Assembly: GCF_000282315.2 (NCBI RefSeq) | Contig: NZ_AKJN02000008.1 | Coordinates: 310,001-374,000 of the forward strand | Reading direction: 5' to 3' | Source of the DNA: Pseudomonas sp. GM41(2012) | GTDB lineage: Bacteria; Pseudomonadota; Gammaproteobacteria; Pseudomonadales; Pseudomonadaceae | Length of the DNA: 64,000 nt | Part shown: positions 45,103-54,191 of the stretch, in pieces | Numbering within the stretch: position 1 is the first letter of the stretch | Layout of the letters: the number at the start of each line of letters is the position of its first letter | Notes under the pieces: generated by a model | Told to the model about the DNA's origin: nothing | The model's input: the letters and a program-made list of their open reading frames with translations, nothing else | Database searches by the model: none | Made by a program: the position numbers and the translations under genes

Positions 45103-45291
45103 TTACTTCTTGCCCAGAGTGATCTGCTTGGACGGGCCGAACGTCTGGCCGCTGACGCCTTTGGCAATTTGCTGGATCTCTCCGCCGGACTTGAGGAACG
45201 CAGCAATCTGGTTGTTGATCGATTCGCTGGTTTCAACGGCTGGAGCTGGCTTTGCTTTGCTGTTGGATGCTTTTACACGCATGGCGGCCAT
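45103..45291 (-). CDS. Small conserved basic protein (about 62 aa)
   Basis: The frame encodes MAAMRVKASNSKAKPAP, then IAAFLKSGGEIQQIAKGVSGQTFGPSKQITLGKK. The second half (FLKSGGEIQQI..GVSGQ) looks like a folded, possibly nucleic-acid-binding motif. I used the outer ATG 45291, but ATG 45282 is equally possible; upstream codons lack a ribosome site. It is adjacent to, and divergent from, cvfB. Function unknown. Confidence 0.6.
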   Translation of the reverse strand: MAAMRVKASNSKAKPAPAVETSESINNQIAAFLKSGGEIQQIAKGVSGQTFGPSKQITLGKK

Positions 45292-45642
45292 TAACCTATA
45301 GAAAATTAACTTGGCCAGGCATCGTACAGGAAATACTTGACAATTGCTTGGTAAATATCCCCTCGAAATACACAGGGCAGATGAAGAATTAATCACAAGT
45401 TATTATTCTGAATTGGTCTCTAAGCTGCTGTTTTAACTAAGGACGATTGTGAAAAAATCCGGTTTTCCGCCTGGCGGACAGGTGCGAAAACCTCCAGAAC
45501 GGCCTGACGAGCGGCCTGGCGTGTGCGGTAAAACCCAGGAAAATTAAGCCCTTCAGAGGATTTTCTTGCGCCACCGGGCTGGCCAGCGAACGCGGCCCGC
45601 AAAACCGGGTAGAATGCCGCCCACGCAATGAGGGTATTGGAA

Positions 45643-46479
45643 ATGGCTTTAGTCGGGCGCTACAACAGTTTGCAAGTGGTTAAACACACTAACTTCGGTT
45701 TATATCTGGACGGTGGCGCGGATGGCGAAATCCTCCTGCCTAATCGTTATATTCCCAAAGATATTCCCAGCGAAGATGAAGATTGGCTCAACGTTTTTGT
45801 TTATCTGGACAGCGATGACAAACTCATCGCAACTACCGAAAAACCAAAAGTTCAAGTCGGTGAGTTCGCCAGTTTAAAAGTCGTTGAAGTCAACAGCATC
45901 GGTGTTTTCCTGGATTGGGGTTTGCCGAAGGATCTGTTGCTGCCGTACTCCGAAGAAAAGCGTCAGATGACCGCCGGCGAGTATGTCGTGGTGCACGTCT
46001 ACCTCGACAAGCACACCCGCCGCATCACCGCGACGGCGCGTCTGGACCGCTACCTCGACAAGACCCCGGCCAACTACACCCCTGGCCAGGAAGTTGATTT
46101 GCTGGTTGCCGAAGCCACCGATATGGGCTTCAAGGCGATCATCAACAACAAGCACTGGGGTCTGATCCACAAGAACGAAATCTTCAAGTTCATGCGCGCC
46201 GGTAAAGAAGAGAAGGGCTTTATCAAAGAAGTCCGTGCCGACGGCAAGATCAGCCTGAGCCTGCAACCGGTCGGCGAAGAAGCCGCCACCAGCCTGAACT
46301 CGAAGATTCTCGCCAAGTTGCGCGACAACAATGGCAGCCTGCCGGTCAGCGACAAGAGCGACCCGACGGTGATCAGCAGTATGTTTGGCGTGAGCAAGGG
46401 CAACTTCAAAAAGGCCATTGGTGCGTTGTACAAGAACGGCCAGATCGTTATTCACGCCGATCGCATCGAACTAAGCTGA
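45643..46479 (+). CDS. cvfB: S1 RNA-binding protein CvfB (YitL-like)
   Basis: A 278-aa protein of three S1-like OB domains (YNSLQVVKHTNFGLYLDGG near residue 6, LKVVEVNSIGVFLDWGLPKDLLLPY near 78, VAEATDMGFKAIINNKHWGL near 150), then a winged helix (DKSDPTVISSMFGVSKGNFKKAIGALYKNGQI). This is the CvfB/YitL layout. CvfB binds RNA and affects virulence factors in staphylococci; its Pseudomonas target is not known. I chose ATG 45643, after GAGGG. Confidence 0.92.
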   Translation: MALVGRYNSLQVVKHTNFGLYLDGGADGEILLPNRYIPKDIPSEDEDWLNVFVYLDSDDKLIATTEKPKVQVGEFASLKVVEVNSIGVFLDWGLPKDLLLPYSEEKRQMTAGEYVVVHVYLDKHTRRITATARLDRYLDKTPANYTPGQEVDLLVAEATDMGFKAIINNKHWGLIHKNEIFKFMRAGKEEKGFIKEVRADGKISLSLQPVGEEAATSLNSKILAKLRDNNGSLPVSDKSDPTVISSMFGVSKGNFKKAIGALYKNGQIVIHADRIELS

Positions 46480-46550
46480 CCGTAATACCGGTCAAGCTCT
46501 TGTAGCAGCTGTCGAGTTTCTGCCATGGATTGTGTTGTCGAGGTATCACG

Positions 46551-47495
46551 GTGAGCGCCACCCGGCGCAGCGCCGACGGGTTTGCCCTGCAAGTGATGAT
46601 TGGGTTGTGCCTGATCTGGGGTATTCAGCAGGTGATGATCAAGTGGGCGGCGCCAGACATCGCGCCGGTCATGCAGGCCGCCGGGCGCTCGGGTATTTCC
46701 GCGTTGCTCGTAGGATTGTTGATCTGCTGGAAGGGCGGTTGGGATCAAGTGGGCAACACTTGGCGCGGTGGACTACTGGCGGGCGCGCTTTTTGGTCTGG
46801 AGTTCTTCTTCATTTCCGAAGGCCTGCAACTGACCACGGCTGCGCACATGTCGGTGTTCCTGTACACCGCGCCGATCTTCACCGCATTGGGCGTTCATTG
46901 GCTGTTGCCGAGTGAGCGTTTAAGGCCGGTCCAGTGGCTGGGGATTTTCCTCGCCTTCGTCGGGATCGCCATCGCCTTTGCCGGTGGGGTCTCGTGGGAC
47001 AACCTCGATCACCGCATGTTGATGGGCGATGCGCTGGGCGTGCTGGCCGGCGCGTCATGGGGGGCAACCACGGTGGTGGTGCGCGCTTCGCGCCTGTCGG
47101 AAGCGCCGGTGACGCTGACGCTGTTCTATCAATTGATTGTCGGTTTCGTTGGCCTGTTGCTGATCGCGATCCTCAGCGGCCAGGTCACTCACGTCAGCCT
47201 GACCACCGTGGCGGTGGCCAGTGTGTTGTTCCAGGGGTTGGTGGTGTCGTTCTTCAGTTACCTGACCTGGTTCTGGCTGTTGCGCCGTTACCTGGCGGCG
47301 AACCTGGCGGCGAACCTGGCGGTGTTTTCGTTCATGACGCCGCTGTTCGGCGTCACGTTCGGCGTGGTGCTGCTGGGCGAAGAGCTGAGCTTCAACTTCG
47401 TTGTCGGCGCGGTGCTGGTGTTGTTGGGCATCACGTTTGTCAGCGCTGAGCAGTGGGTGCGCCGTCGCTTGCGCAAAGCCCTTGGGCAGAGCTGA
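46551..47495 (+). CDS. DMT superfamily (EamA) transporter
   Basis: A 314-aa ten-helix carrier: GLCLIWGIQQVMIKWAAPDIAPVMQAAGRS is the first repeat, and ANLAVFSFMTPLFGVTFGVVLLGEEL the second. GTG 46551 follows GAGGT. Its 3' end overlaps the convergent MFS stop by 56 bp. It stands 71 bp after cvfB and may be cotranscribed. The substrate is unknown. Confidence 0.87.
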   Translation: MSATRRSADGFALQVMIGLCLIWGIQQVMIKWAAPDIAPVMQAAGRSGISALLVGLLICWKGGWDQVGNTWRGGLLAGALFGLEFFFISEGLQLTTAAHMSVFLYTAPIFTALGVHWLLPSERLRPVQWLGIFLAFVGIAIAFAGGVSWDNLDHRMLMGDALGVLAGASWGATTVVVRASRLSEAPVTLTLFYQLIVGFVGLLLIAILSGQVTHVSLTTVAVASVLFQGLVVSFFSYLTWFWLLRRYLAANLAANLAVFSFMTPLFGVTFGVVLLGEELSFNFVVGAVLVLLGITFVSAEQWVRRRLRKALGQS

Positions 47496-48621
47496 CCGGG
47501 CGCAATAACAGACCGCCAGCGACAATCAAACCACCGCCGGCGAATACCAGCGCGGGCTGCAAACCACCGCTGAAGTGGCTGCTCAACGCCGCCAGCAACG
47601 GCCCGCTGAGCTGGCCCACGGCAAAGCATGCCGTCAGCAGCCCGGCGTTACGTTGGGTGGTGTGGGGCGCCAGTTCCCGGGAACGTTGCATCACCAGCTG
47701 CATGCAGGCCAGGAACGGCGTGCCACAGAGGATCACGCCCAACGCCAGGCCTGGGCCGCTGCCCAACAAGCAGGCAAAGACCCCGGCGGCTTGCAGCCAC
47801 AACGTCGCCATCAGCCAATAACGAGTGCCATGCGGGTATTGTCGACGCAGACTTACCAGCAGGACCCCGATGGCCGAAGCAAGACCAAAGCAAGGCCAGA
47901 ACAGATCGGCCTGCCATTGGCCATGGAACTGCGCGTTGGCCATTTGCGAGAGGAAAGTGGCCGGAATGATGTAGCCCAAACCGTATAACCCATAGACCAC
48001 GCCTAAACGGCCGATGCCGTGATTACCCGAGCCTGCGACGCTGGGAGCGGCGGCCACGGTCGTGGTCGGTTGCGGCAGGAACGGCAGAATCCCCAGCAGC
48101 ATCGCCAGCCCGACGCCGGCATACACCAGCCACAAGGTTGCAGAAGTCTGCCCCAGCAGGTTCGATCCCAAGGCCAGCAAACCCGTCAGAAAAATCCCCA
48201 GACCCGGTCCGGCAAATACCAGGGCGCCAAGCCGTGGGCGACCGGCCGCCGCGGCCAGTGGCTGGCTCAACGCAGTGATCATCACCAGCACCCAGGCGCT
48301 GGCCACGCCGGTGCCGAACCGCAGCACCAGATGGGACCAAAACCCGTTGGCCCAGAACGAGGCCAGGGTCAGCAGCACGCAGAGCCACAAACCGCCCAGC
48401 AAACGCCGACGGACTTGCTCGGGGCGGCGAGAGAACATCGCGTCCACCGCACCGACGAAGTAGCCGAGGTAGTTGGCTGCGGCAATCAGACCGGCGGCGG
48501 TCAGGTCGATCTGCCCTTCGCTGAGCAGGTGCGGCAACTGGGGCGTGAGGGCGAAACGCCCGATGCCCATGGCCATCATCAGGGCGATGAAACTGGCGAG
48601 TAAGCGAATCAGAGGGGACAT
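47440..48621 (-). CDS. YbfB/YjiJ-type MFS transporter
   Basis: A 393-aa, 12-helix MFS protein: MAMGIGRFALTPQLPHLLSEGQ at the start, AANYLGYFVGAVDAMFSRRPEQVRRR in helix 2-3, GPGLGIFLTGLLALG and LASAIGVLLVSLRRQYPHG further on. This is the YbfB/YjiJ subgroup, with unknown substrate. It is divergent from a LysR gene 103 bp away, so that regulator probably controls it. It ends inside the DMT gene. Confidence 0.87.
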   Translation of the reverse strand: MSPLIRLLASFIALMMAMGIGRFALTPQLPHLLSEGQIDLTAAGLIAAANYLGYFVGAVDAMFSRRPEQVRRRLLGGLWLCVLLTLASFWANGFWSHLVLRFGTGVASAWVLVMITALSQPLAAAAGRPRLGALVFAGPGLGIFLTGLLALGSNLLGQTSATLWLVYAGVGLAMLLGILPFLPQPTTTVAAAPSVAGSGNHGIGRLGVVYGLYGLGYIIPATFLSQMANAQFHGQWQADLFWPCFGLASAIGVLLVSLRRQYPHGTRYWLMATLWLQAAGVFACLLGSGPGLALGVILCGTPFLACMQLVMQRSRELAPHTTQRNAGLLTACFAVGQLSGPLLAALSSHFSGGLQPALVFAGGGLIVAGGLLLRPVSSAQGLCASDGAPTAQR

Positions 48622-48724
48622 GGTCTGAATTCCAGCAGAGGATCAATGACCGTCAGGCTAGGACTGATTGACTTTCTTTTAAAATGAATAATAGTGAGTA
48701 ACTTGTTCTGATTTGGAGAATGGT

Positions 48725-49618
48725 GTGGAATTCAGCCAATTGCGGATTTTCCAGGCGGTAGCGGAGGAAGGTTCCATCACCCGCGCTGCCGAACGCCTGC
48801 ACCGGGTACCCTCGAACCTGTCGACCCGGCTTAAACAACTGGAAGAGCAACTCGGCGTAGAACTGTTCGTGCGTGAACGTCAGCGTTTGCAGTTGTCGCC
48901 TGCAGGAAAAGTCCTGCTGGACTACACCGCCAAGCTGTTCAATTTGCGCGACGAAGCTCAGGCGGCGGTGCAGGGCGGGCAACCGGCCGGGGACTTCGTG
49001 CTCGGCACCATGTACAGCACGGCGGCGATTCATCTGCCGGGGTTGTTGGCGCGTTATCACCGCACTTATCCGGCGGTGAACCTGCAAGTGCAGTCCGGCC
49101 CAAGCGGCGAATTGCTTGAAGGTTTGCTCACTGGGCGTCTCGATGCGGCGCTGGTGGACGGTCCGCTGGAGCTGGCCGGTCTGGACGGCGTGCCGTTGTG
49201 CGACGAACGGCTGGTGCTGATCAGCGAGGCCGATCACCCGCCGATCCTCAGCGCGCTGGATGTGGAAGGGCGCTCGGTGTTCACGTTTCGGCAGGGCTGT
49301 TCCTACCGGATGCGCCTGGAAGCCTGGTTCTCCCATTACCACGCGGCCATGGGCCGGGCGATGGAAATCGAGTCTTATCCGGGGATGCTTGCCTGCGTGA
49401 TCGCCGGCTCAGGCGTGGCGCTGATGTCGGAGTCGATGCTTGCCAGTCTGCCGGGGCGCGAAAGCGTGGCGGTGCATCCGTTGGCCGAGCCATTTGCCAG
49501 TGCCACCACGTGGCTGATGTGGCGCAAAGGCATGGTCGGGGCGAACTTGAATGCCTGGCTTGAGCAGCAACAATCGGTCTATCCGTCGGCGCCGAGTCAG
49601 GCTCGGGCGATAGCTTGA
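48725..49618 (+). CDS. LysR-family regulator, divergent from MFS gene
   Basis: A 297-aa LTTR: HTH in residues 2-60 (EFSQLRIFQAVAEEGSITRAAERLHRVPSNLSTRLKQLEEQLG), effector domain from about 90 (GTMYSTAAIHLPGLLARYH). The GTG start at 48725 is set by GGAG six bases upstream. The divergent MFS gene is the natural target. The ligand is not deducible. Confidence 0.9.
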   Translation: MEFSQLRIFQAVAEEGSITRAAERLHRVPSNLSTRLKQLEEQLGVELFVRERQRLQLSPAGKVLLDYTAKLFNLRDEAQAAVQGGQPAGDFVLGTMYSTAAIHLPGLLARYHRTYPAVNLQVQSGPSGELLEGLLTGRLDAALVDGPLELAGLDGVPLCDERLVLISEADHPPILSALDVEGRSVFTFRQGCSYRMRLEAWFSHYHAAMGRAMEIESYPGMLACVIAGSGVALMSESMLASLPGRESVAVHPLAEPFASATTWLMWRKGMVGANLNAWLEQQQSVYPSAPSQARAIA

Positions 49619-49757
49619 ACTATCGGTCAGGTATTTTGATCAATTCAGTAACAGATCATTGCGACTTTGGGCGAGCATTGCGTAGGACTTCGGACTATTA
49701 TCAGTGCGAAGTGGCTACAGAATTTAGGCCACTCGGCACTACCCTGAAGGGGGCACC

Positions 49758-49886
49758 ATGAAAGAGAAAATCCAAAACTGGCTGCACGACCTGGGTGTTG
49801 CACTCGGTTTGATCGAACCGCCTCTGCAACCTGTGCCTATTCGCACTGACGACGAACAGCGCCGACGCCAGCAGCGTCGCCGGTAA
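49758..49886 (+). CDS. 42-aa conserved small protein (PA1414-like)
   Basis: ATG at 49758 after AAGGGGGC; the product MKEKIQNWLHDLGVALGLIE continues PPLQPVPIRTDDEQ and a terminal arginine cluster (RRRQQRRR). The N-terminal half forms an amphipathic helix. It closely resembles the small protein I recall as P. aeruginosa PA1414, at the same position next to the MBL gene and the gbu cluster. In P. aeruginosa this neighbourhood is, as I recall, linked to the low-oxygen sRNA SicX. No complete ANR box is visible upstream here. Confidence 0.7.
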   Translation: MKEKIQNWLHDLGVALGLIEPPLQPVPIRTDDEQRRRQQRRR

Positions 49887-49905
49887 CTACCGACACGAGG
49901 TCTGT

Positions 49906-50055
49906 GGCGAGCGGGCTGTTGTGGCGAGGGGATTTATCCCCGTTCGGCTGCGAAGCAGTCGTAAATAGCTTGACGTGGTCAGCCAGATACAACCCGGTTG
50001 AATGGTCTTGGGGCTGCTCCGCAGCCCAACGGGGATAAATCCCCTCGCCACAGGT
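49906..50055. repeat. Composite inverted repeat, second copy
   Basis: TGTGGCGAGGGGATTTATCC with CCGTT, then GGCTGCGAAGCAGTC, mirrored by GGGGCTGCTCCGCAGCCC and AACGGGGATAAATCCCCTCG with CCACAG. Same layout as 35381-35525, fitted between the 42-aa gene and the ACP-like gene. Confidence 0.85.
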
Positions 50056-50092
50056 TTTCGGATGCCAAATAGTCCGTATTTGGCAACCCGTC

Positions 50093-50308
50093 TCAATGCC
50101 GCCCAATCTCGATCAAAAACCGGCTCAAGTCATTCGCCGTCCTGGCGGTCCTGAGCCTCTGATCTTCCTCAGCCGTAAACGCCGTCAAACCCAGCTGATT
50201 TTCCAGATGGAAGATCAGCTCGTCGATATCTTCTTTGTCCAATCCCAATTGCGCCAGGCTCGCGTTGTCGGCTGAGTACAGCAGGCTCAGGCGTGCAAGC
50301 GCTGCCAC
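50093..50308 (-). CDS. Acyl-carrier-like small protein without the attachment serine
   Basis: A 71-aa ORF whose core NASLAQLGLDKEDIDELI, then FHLENQLGLTAFTAEED and TANDLSRFL, follows an acyl carrier protein helix by helix. The usual DSL that carries phosphopantetheine is DKE here, so no Ser attachment site exists. The N-terminal helix is short. The GTG start lies 22 bp inside the MBL gene, without its own ribosome site, so translation is probably coupled. It may be a non-modified regulatory relative of ACP. Similarity is by eye. Confidence 0.55.
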   Translation of the reverse strand: MAALARLSLLYSADNASLAQLGLDKEDIDELIFHLENQLGLTAFTAEEDQRLRTARTANDLSRFLIEIGRH

Positions 50309-51012
50309 TGGTCAATCATCGTGCGTAAATGTTCCCCGGAAAAACTCCCGAAATGCCCGCCATGCACCGTGCGGATCGGCAACTCGCGCAAACGCTGCAA
50401 GCTGCGGGCGTAGTCGTCGAGGTTGGAATGGTAGGCGTCTTCGATCAGCGGCCCGTCGTAGATGATGTCGCCGCTGAACAGGGTCTCGGTCGCCGCTTCG
50501 TACAGGCTGATGCCGCCGGGTGAATGTCCCGGTGTGTGCAGCACTTGCAGCGTGCGGTTGCCCAGATCGAGCACGTCGCCTTCTTCGATCAGGCCGGTGG
50601 CTGGGGCAGCTTTGACCCGATACTCGGCGTAACACAACGGGCAATCCGGGTGCGCTTCGAACATCTCGTCGCCAACAAACGCCGTGCTCAGTGTGTTCTC
50701 GCCGTCCGGTGATGCGAGGATCTGCGCTTCAGCCGGATGCACCAGCCGTTCGGGGAATTCGTGATGCCCGGCGATGTGGTCGAAATGGCAATGACTGGCC
50801 ACGGCGACCAACGGCCGTTCGGTGATCCACGGCAGTTGCTCGCGCAGGCTGACCAGCCCGGAACCGCTGTCCAGCAACAGGTCCTTGTCACGACCCTGTA
50901 TGTGCCAGAGGTTGCAGCGATAGAAGGGGCGGATGTAAGGCTCGTGAATCAGGCGAATGCCGTCACTGAACTGTTTCACCTCGAACCACTGATCGCGGCT
51001 GACGATCTTCAT
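50287..51012 (-). CDS. Metallo-beta-lactamase fold hydrolase
   Basis: A 241-aa MBL protein with the signature HCHFDHIAGHHE (His74, His76, Asp78, His79), HTPGHSPGG as the second metal ligand region, and a further ligand near the C-terminus (GGHFGSFSG). It is a glyoxalase II-like hydrolase of unknown substrate. ATG 51012 follows GGAG. It is the counterpart of an MBL gene next to PA1414 in P. aeruginosa, and the small ACP-like gene overlaps its end. Confidence 0.88.
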   Translation of the reverse strand: MKIVSRDQWFEVKQFSDGIRLIHEPYIRPFYRCNLWHIQGRDKDLLLDSGSGLVSLREQLPWITERPLVAVASHCHFDHIAGHHEFPERLVHPAEAQILASPDGENTLSTAFVGDEMFEAHPDCPLCYAEYRVKAAPATGLIEEGDVLDLGNRTLQVLHTPGHSPGGISLYEAATETLFSGDIIYDGPLIEDAYHSNLDDYARSLQRLRELPIRTVHGGHFGSFSGEHLRTMIDQWQRLHA

Positions 51013-51097
51013 AAACGATTTTCTCCAGACGAAAAAAAACGGGTGTGGCAACCGACGCCACACCCGTCGAAGAAAGCATCAAGTCGTTATGTTCAGC

Positions 51098-52477
51098 TTA
51101 GGCAGGGCTGGCCACTGCTGCCGGACGAGGGGACAGCAAACTGACCACCACGAAACTCACCAGACCAACACCGAGGCTGTAGTAGATCGGGGTGTTGGCA
51201 TCCAGACCGTCTTTGAACATGAACACCAACGCTGTGGCGAAGCCCATGCCCATGCTGGCGATAGCGCCGGCGGTGTTTGCGCGTTTCCAGAAAATCGCAC
51301 CGATCAGCGGGATCAGCATGCCGCCCACCAGCAGGTTGTACGCCAGGGTCAGGGCGCTGATCACGTCATTCACGACCAGAGCGATGCCGAGTACAACGAT
51401 GCCGGTCAACAGGGTGAACAGGCGGTTGATGCCCAGAGTCGACTGTTTACCGCCGCGCAGTTTCGGCAGCAGGTCTTCGGTCAGGGTGGTGGCGGCGGCG
51501 AGCAGGCCGGCGCTGGCGGTGGACATCATGGCCGCCAGGGCAGCCGCAATCACCAGGCCACGGATACCGTCCGGCAGGGACAGTTTGACGATGGCGGCGA
51601 AGGCGTTGTTGACGTTGTCCAGGTCCGGGATCAGCACATGAGCGGCCATGCCGATCAGGGCGCAGGCCAGTCCGTAAAGGATGCAGTAGAAGCCTGCGAA
51701 TGTGCCGGCGACCTGGGCTACTTTGGCGCTCTTGACGGTGAACACACGCTGCCAGATGTCCTGGCCGATCAGGATCCCGAAGAAGTAGATCATGAAGTAG
51801 GTGATGATGGTGTCCCAGCCAATCGTGGTAAAGCTGAAGGCGGTGGCCGGCAGTTTCAACACCAACTCATCCCAGCCGCCAACGCGGTACAGGCAGATCG
51901 GCAACAGGATGAACATCAGGCCCACGGTCTTGATGACGAACTGGACGATGTCGGTCAGGGTCAGGGACCACATGCCGCCGATCGCCGAGTAAATCACCAC
52001 CACGCCACCGCCGACCAGTACCGACAGCCAGAACGGCAGGTCGAACAGCACTTGCAGCACGGTGCCAATGGCCAGGATGGAGACCACGCCGATCATCAGC
52101 GCATACGCCAGCATGATCACCGCGCTCGCGGAGCGGGCCATCGGGTTGTAGCGTTTTTCCAATACCTGGGTAACGGTGTAGATCTTCAGTTTCAGCAGCG
52201 GTTTGGCGAGGAACAGGTTCAGCGCCACGATGCCGCAACCCAGTGCGGCGCAGAGCCAGAAACCGGAGATGCCATGGACGTAGCCCAGGCGCACGGTGCC
52301 GACGGTGGACGCGCCGCCCAGAACGGTGGCGGCCATGGTGCCCATGTACAGGCTCGGGCCGAGGTTACGACCGGCGACCAAAAAGTCTTCGTTGGTCTTG
52401 GCCTTGCGCATGCCGTAGTAGCCGAGTATCAGCATCGCGGCGGCGTAGATGAGTACGACGAATAAATCCAATGCCAT
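51098..52477 (-). CDS. Sodium:solute symporter (SSS), PA1418-like
   Basis: A 459-aa, 13-helix symporter: NEDFLVAGRNLGPSLYMGTM near residue 30 and the sodium-site stretch GLVIAAALAAMMSTASAGLLAAATTLTEDLLPKL near 310. It lies in the same order as the SSS gene upstream of gbuA in P. aeruginosa, which suggests import of 4-guanidinobutyrate or a precursor. It is followed by an MBL gene 85 bp away. Start ATG 52477 has a GGAG ten bases upstream. Confidence 0.9.
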   Translation of the reverse strand: MALDLFVVLIYAAAMLILGYYGMRKAKTNEDFLVAGRNLGPSLYMGTMAATVLGGASTVGTVRLGYVHGISGFWLCAALGCGIVALNLFLAKPLLKLKIYTVTQVLEKRYNPMARSASAVIMLAYALMIGVVSILAIGTVLQVLFDLPFWLSVLVGGGVVVIYSAIGGMWSLTLTDIVQFVIKTVGLMFILLPICLYRVGGWDELVLKLPATAFSFTTIGWDTIITYFMIYFFGILIGQDIWQRVFTVKSAKVAQVAGTFAGFYCILYGLACALIGMAAHVLIPDLDNVNNAFAAIVKLSLPDGIRGLVIAAALAAMMSTASAGLLAAATTLTEDLLPKLRGGKQSTLGINRLFTLLTGIVVLGIALVVNDVISALTLAYNLLVGGMLIPLIGAIFWKRANTAGAIASMGMGFATALVFMFKDGLDANTPIYYSLGVGLVSFVVVSLLSPRPAAVASPA

Positions 52478-52523
52478 GATGGCGTGTCTCCGATTGTCTT
52501 TTTTATGTTGAGGCAAAAATCAA

Positions 52524-52613
52524 CGTGTAGGAGCACGGCTTGCCCGCGATGAAGACACCGCGGTCTGCCTGACCGCGTTATCGTTCATCGCGGGCAAGCC
52601 TTGCTCCTACAGG
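52524..52613. repeat. REP-type inverted pair between the two transporters
   Basis: GTGTAGGAGCACGGCTTGCC with CGCGAT faces ATCGCGGGCAAGCCTTGCTC with CTACAG, between the SSS start and the NCS1 stop. Confidence 0.9.
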
Positions 52614-52625
52614 TAATGCGTTTAA

Positions 52626-54137
52626 TCAGGCGGCTTGGCGCAACGCTGGTTTAGCGAGCGAATCCGCGCCCTTGCTGCGTGCATCGTTTGGACCGAACAC
52701 CGCGGCCGATTCCGGGAACAGGCTCAACAGCGCCAGGTACACCAGCGACGCCAGGCCAAGGGTGACCGGCAGGCTGATGTCGATGCCGCCGGCCAGTTCA
52801 CCGAGCGGACCCACGAACTGCCCAGGCAGGTTCACAAAGCACAAGCCCACCGCGGCACTCGGAATCCAGGCACCCAGGCCACGCCAGTTCCAGCCGTGCG
52901 TGAACCAGTAACGACCGCCTTTCTCGCCGCGGGTGAACACTTGCAGGTCATCCGGGCAGTAGAAACCGCGACGCACCAGCAGACCGATGATCATGATCAC
53001 CATCCACGGGGTGGTGCAGGTGATGATCAGCACGGCGAAGGTCGACACGCTCTGCACCAGGTTCGCTGCAAAGCGGCCGATGAAGATGAAGGCAATCGAC
53101 ATCACGCCGATCAGCAGTGTGGCCTTGACCCGCGACAGTACCCGTGGGAACACGCTGGACATGTCCAGCCCTGTGCCATAGAGCGAGGTGGTGCCGGTGG
53201 ACATGCCGCCGATCACCGCGATCAGGCACACCGGCAGGAAGAACCAGCTCGGTGAAACCGCCAGCAGGCCGCCGACGTAGTTGTTGGCCGCGATGTAGTC
53301 CGGCGCCTTGATCGCTACGATAGTTGCGGTGGCGAGGCCGAACAGGAACGGGATGAAGGTTGCGATCTGCGAGATCACCACGGCGGCCATGATCCGGCGC
53401 TTGGAGGTGTCACGCGGGATGTAACGCGACCAGTCACCGAGGAACGCGCCGAAGGAAATCGGGTTGCTCATCGCCACCAGCGCCGCGCCGATGAAGGCCG
53501 CCCAGAAACCGGGTTGACCCATGCTGACGGTGCCGGCGTAGTTCACATCGAACGGACCGACGAAGGCGAAGATGCCCAGCAGGAACAACAGGCTGGCGCT
53601 CCACACGGCGATCTTGTTGACCCACAGCAGGAAGCGGAAGCCGTAGATGCAAACGGTCAGTACCAGGATCGCGAACAGACCGTAGGCCAGGCCCAGGGTC
53701 AGGTCGGTTTCCGGAAGACCGATCAGGCGTTTGGCGCCACCGATCAGCGCATCACCCGAACTCCACACCGAGAGCGAGAAGAAGGCGATGGCGGTCAACA
53801 GCGACAGAAACGAACCGACGATCCGCCCGTGCACGCCGAAGTGCGCACCGGAAGACACGGCGTTGTTGGTGCCGTTGATTGGACCGAACAGACCCATTGG
53901 CGCGAGGATCAGCGAGCCCAGCAACACGCCCAGCACAATCGCCCAGACGCCCGCCTGAAAAGACAGGCCGAACAGTACCGGGAAACTGCCGAGCACGGCG
54001 GTGGCAAACGTGTTGGAACCACCAAAGATCATCCGGAACAAATCCGTCGGGCCTGCGGTGCGTTCACTGTCCGGGATCTGTTCGACCCCGTAGGTTTCAA
54101 TGTGCGTAAGGCTTTGGTCTTTGTTGTTGTTATTCAT
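52626..54137 (-). CDS. NCS1 family purine/cytosine-type permease, PA1419-like
   Basis: A 503-aa, 12-helix permease. FRMIFGGSNTFATAVLGSFPVLFGLSFQAG (about residues 33-62) is the NCS1 start, and GDWSRYIPRDTSKRRI is a conserved loop. NCS1 proteins carry nucleobases, hydantoins or related compounds. Its place between gbuA and the SSS gene suggests a substrate linked to guanidino compounds. ATG follows GGAG. It is 55 bp from the NTF2-like gene on the same strand. Confidence 0.9.
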   Translation of the reverse strand: MNNNNKDQSLTHIETYGVEQIPDSERTAGPTDLFRMIFGGSNTFATAVLGSFPVLFGLSFQAGVWAIVLGVLLGSLILAPMGLFGPINGTNNAVSSGAHFGVHGRIVGSFLSLLTAIAFFSLSVWSSGDALIGGAKRLIGLPETDLTLGLAYGLFAILVLTVCIYGFRFLLWVNKIAVWSASLLFLLGIFAFVGPFDVNYAGTVSMGQPGFWAAFIGAALVAMSNPISFGAFLGDWSRYIPRDTSKRRIMAAVVISQIATFIPFLFGLATATIVAIKAPDYIAANNYVGGLLAVSPSWFFLPVCLIAVIGGMSTGTTSLYGTGLDMSSVFPRVLSRVKATLLIGVMSIAFIFIGRFAANLVQSVSTFAVLIITCTTPWMVIMIIGLLVRRGFYCPDDLQVFTRGEKGGRYWFTHGWNWRGLGAWIPSAAVGLCFVNLPGQFVGPLGELAGGIDISLPVTLGLASLVYLALLSLFPESAAVFGPNDARSKGADSLAKPALRQAA

Positions 54138-54191
54138 GATCAGCTCCGATCATAAAGGCGCGCTCATCGTGTGTGAGCGTCACCTGTTTGG

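Noticed and set aside
49619..49757. ANR/FNR box before the 42-aa gene
   Set aside because: TTGAT at 49636 is present, but the second half-site reads TCAGT instead of ATCAA; only a half-site is visible.
51089..52465. 458-aa plus-strand ORF opposite the SSS symporter
   Set aside because: A Gln/His/Asp-rich shadow of the symporter frame with no membrane or domain pattern.
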